Part shown: positions 15,455 to 17,403 of the stretch, piece by piece
Layout: the number at the start of each line of letters is the position of its first letter
Numbering within the stretch: the stretch's first letter is position 1
From: an uncultured Prevotella sp.
GTDB lineage: Bacteria > Bacteroidota > Bacteroidia > Bacteroidales > Bacteroidaceae
NCBI GenBank assembly: GCA_927910885.1
Contig: CAKMOD010000140.1
Location: forward strand, 1-17,403
Direction of reading: 5' to 3'
DNA length: 17,403 nucleotides
Made by a program: the position numbers and the translations under genes
Notes under the pieces: model-generated
Told to the model about the DNA's origin: nothing
The model's input: only the letters and a program-made list of their open reading frames with translations
Database searches by the model: none

Positions 15455-17137
15455 ATGAAAGAAATAATGAACATGAAACTGAAAACTTTAATTTTGACCA
15501 TTGCCCTCATATTGGGTGCTTCTACTAACATTTTTGCTCAACCTGGTGCCGTTAAGAAAGCTGCAGATGCAGCTTTTACCTTGACAACTTTTAAAGCAGA
15601 CGGCAGTATTTTGGCAACATCTAATGGTGTATGTATCAGTGCTGATGGTATTGCTGTGAGTCCTTGGAAGCCTTTTATAGGAGCAGATAAGGCTGTTATT
15701 ATTGATGCTAAAGGACAGAAACACGAGGTGGAGTGTTTGCTTGGTGCCAATGAGATTTATGACATTGTTAAGTTTCAAGTGAGCGGTAAGACTGCTGCTG
15801 CTCCCTTGGCAGCAACAGTTTCTGCAGGTGATGAAGCGTGGGTTACACCAATGCCAAAGAGTGGTAATGCGGAGAAGGCTGATGTATCAAGTGTTGAAAA
15901 ATTCATGGATAAGTATAATTATACGATTCTGAAATCTTCAGCTACTGACAAGTTGAATGGTGCTCCTGTATTTAATGTTAAAGGACAGGTTATCGGTTTG
16001 TTCAATTCTACTGGCGAATCTCAGAGTTCAACAGATGCAAACTATGCAAAGGACTTTATTGTTAAGGGATTATCACAGAATGACATTACTCTTCGTCAGA
16101 GTGATATTCGTATTGGTTTGCCAAATACGATAGAAGAGGCTGTTGTTGCTTTGATGCTCTCTTCTGAGAAACCAGCCAATATCCACGAAGCTGTTGTCAA
16201 CGATTTTATTACAAAGTTTCCACAGGCAAATGATGGTTATTATGCTTTAGCGAATATACAAGTTGCAAAAGGTGACTTTGCTAATGCGGATAAAACAATG
16301 CAAACAGCTATTAGTAAGGTTTCTGCAAAGGATGAAGCACATTATAACTATGCTCGTCTGGTTTATCGTAATGCACTTATTCAAGAGTTTGCTGAAAAGA
16401 CAAAGTCTGTAGGATGGACATTGGATAAGGCTTTGGATGAAATTAAAAAAGCTCAAACTGCTAAAGCAAACGATGCATATCGTCACCTTCAGGCACAGAT
16501 TATCTATGCAAAAGGCGATTATGCAAAGGCTTATACTGAGTTTGAAGCATTGACAAAGACTAAGTTCAATAATCCAGAACTTTACTTAGAGATGGCGCAG
16601 AGCCGTCAGCATTTGGGAGCTAATGATCAAGAGATTCTTGACTTACTTAATAAGAGTATCGAACTTTGTGATACACCATACGTATCTACTTCTGCTCCAT
16701 ATTTTTATACACGTGGTCAGCAATTAGAGAAGATGGGAGAGTACAGAAAGGCTGTTCAGGATTATTATACGTATGAATATTTTAATCAGGGACGTCTTGG
16801 TGCAGCTTTCTATTATATGCGTGAACAGTGTGAGGTGAAGGGACGTATGTGGCAGCAAGCTCTGCAAGATATTCTTATTGCTTCACAACTTGACCCTAAA
16901 GAAGCTTTATACCCAACAGAGGCAGGTAGCCTTTTGTTACGTCTAAACAAGGTGGATGCTGCTATCAGTGCTGCTCAACAGGCAATTCAACTTGATGCTT
17001 CTCAGCCTGATGCCCATCTTATTCTTGGTATTGCACAGTGCGAAAGTAAACAGAAAGAAGAAGGCCTTAAGAATATTCAAAAGGCTAAGGAACTTGGTAA
17101 TACACAAGCTGATACTTTCCTACAAAAGTACAAATAA
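15455..17137 (+). CDS. Secreted degenerate trypsin-like protease domain with TPR-like repeats
   Basis: This 560-residue protein has a signal peptide (MKLKTLILTIALILGAS, cleavage likely after IFA at about 28). Residues 35-190 have the fold pattern of an HtrA/trypsin-like protease: SNGVCISADGIAVSPWKPFIGADKA for the His loop, IYDIVKFQV for the Asp strand, and DKLNGAPVFNVKGQVIGLF for the Ser loop. The catalytic His is replaced by Lys72 and the Ser by Asn168; only Asp103 remains, so it should not be a protease. Residues 235-560 are TPR-like helical repeats, with ANIQVAKGDFANADKTM, AQIIYAKGDYAKAYTEF and PDAHLILGIAQ. It probably binds proteins or peptides in the periplasm or at the cell surface. ATG at 15455, 15467 or 15473 are all possible starts. 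It lies 23 bp after recN. Confidence 0.75.
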   Translation: MKEIMNMKLKTLILTIALILGASTNIFAQPGAVKKAADAAFTLTTFKADGSILATSNGVCISADGIAVSPWKPFIGADKAVIIDAKGQKHEVECLLGANEIYDIVKFQVSGKTAAAPLAATVSAGDEAWVTPMPKSGNAEKADVSSVEKFMDKYNYTILKSSATDKLNGAPVFNVKGQVIGLFNSTGESQSSTDANYAKDFIVKGLSQNDITLRQSDIRIGLPNTIEEAVVALMLSSEKPANIHEAVVNDFITKFPQANDGYYALANIQVAKGDFANADKTMQTAISKVSAKDEAHYNYARLVYRNALIQEFAEKTKSVGWTLDKALDEIKKAQTAKANDAYRHLQAQIIYAKGDYAKAYTEFEALTKTKFNNPELYLEMAQSRQHLGANDQEILDLLNKSIELCDTPYVSTSAPYFYTRGQQLEKMGEYRKAVQDYYTYEYFNQGRLGAAFYYMREQCEVKGRMWQQALQDILIASQLDPKEALYPTEAGSLLLRLNKVDAAISAAQQAIQLDASQPDAHLILGIAQCESKQKEEGLKNIQKAKELGNTQADTFLQKYK

Positions 17138-17181
17138 ATTCACCAGATAAGTTTGTTGTAACGAAATTTGGGGGAATGGAA

Positions 17182-17213
17182 TTTGGCAGAACCGAATTAA
17201 ATCCGTACCTTTG
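17182..17213 (+). promoter_or_regulatory. Bacteroidota-type promoter for tRNA-Arg
   Basis: TTTG (17182-17185) and TACCTTTG (17206-17213) are exact matches to the -33 and -7 elements, 20 bp apart, the same spacing as the dnaN promoter. The tRNA begins 12 bp after the -7 box. Confidence 0.8.
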
Positions 17214-17225
17214 CACCCGCATGAT

Positions 17226-17299
17226 GGTTCCGTAGCTCAGTTGGATTAGAGCAACAGCCTTCTAAGCTGTGGGTCTTGGGTTCGAACCCCAAGGAATCA
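17226..17299 (+). tRNA. tRNA-Arg(TCT), possibly missing one acceptor-stem base
   Basis: The cloverleaf is clear. The D arm is GCTC/GAGC. The anticodon stem is ACAGC (17254-17258) with GCTGT (17266-17270) around loop CTTCTAA, anticodon TCT at 17261-17263. The T arm is TTGGG/CCCAA around TTCGAAC. The 5' acceptor GGTTCCG needs CGGAATC on the 3' side, but AAGGAATCA is found, so one C (position 66) between 17292 and 17293 appears to be missing. An alternative, TGGTTCC with GGAATCA, pairs fully but leaves three linker bases before the D stem instead of two. It would read AGA codons. No CCA is encoded. A T-rich run at 17347-17352 may end transcription, but no good hairpin is seen. Confidence 0.85.
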
Positions 17300-17403
17300 C
17301 TGAGTGTTATAAGAGGAATATTCGCAAGGAGTTCTGATTTCCGTTCTTTTTTGTTTTAGATTTATCAGTATATTATATCGCTATGAGCTAAGGAGTTGAG
17401 ATA

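Overview
The window reads as chromosomal DNA of a Bacteroidota bacterium, most likely a Prevotella-type oral or gut species. Two promoters fit the Bacteroidota pattern (TTTG, about 20 bp, TAnnTTTG). Starts have A-rich leaders rather than Shine-Dalgarno sites. The right half holds a DUF3127 gene and the run dnaN, exonuclease, coaBC, DUF4835/PorD, recN. Both insertion-sequence remnants belong to types I associate with this phylum. No 16S rRNA is present, so the genus is inferred.

Left flank and first IS (1-1431): a possible gene tail, a minus-strand terminator, a 22-bp direct repeat present twice, and an IS4-family transposase on the minus strand. The transposase keeps its DDE residues but has an in-frame stop 53 codons before its natural end. 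Next (1426-2163) is the C-terminal part of a winged-helix YcaQ/AlkZ-type gene, broken by the IS junction, two single-base frameshifts and a nonsense codon.

Lipid operon (7542 down to 2144, minus strand): five tightly packed genes encode a CDP-alcohol phosphatidyltransferase, a patatin-like protein, a short-chain dehydrogenase, a PAP2 plus dual-specificity phosphatase fusion, and an alpha/beta-hydrolase plus methyltransferase fusion. The first and last two resemble YnbA, YnbD and YnbC of the uncharacterised E. coli ynbABCD operon. The CdsA-like YnbB is absent, and patatin and dehydrogenase genes are present instead. The set looks like a pathway that builds and remodels an unusual membrane lipid; its product is unknown. 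This is the most interesting locus in the window. IS remnants lie on both sides of it.

Second IS (about 7612-8605): an IS1380-family remnant with two frameshifts and no C-terminal third. A gene-poor stretch follows, then a terminator.

Housekeeping region (8934-17300): a DUF3127 protein with an SSB-like acidic tip diverges from dnaN. Then come a DEDDh exonuclease gene with a one-base frameshift, coaBC, a DUF4835/PorD gene whose signal peptide is encoded inside the end of coaBC, recN, a secreted degenerate protease with TPR-like repeats, and a tRNA-Arg(TCT) that appears to lack one acceptor-stem base. Several lesions are one-base length changes, most of them in short T or C runs. Some may be sequencing errors, especially those in the exonuclease and tRNA genes.
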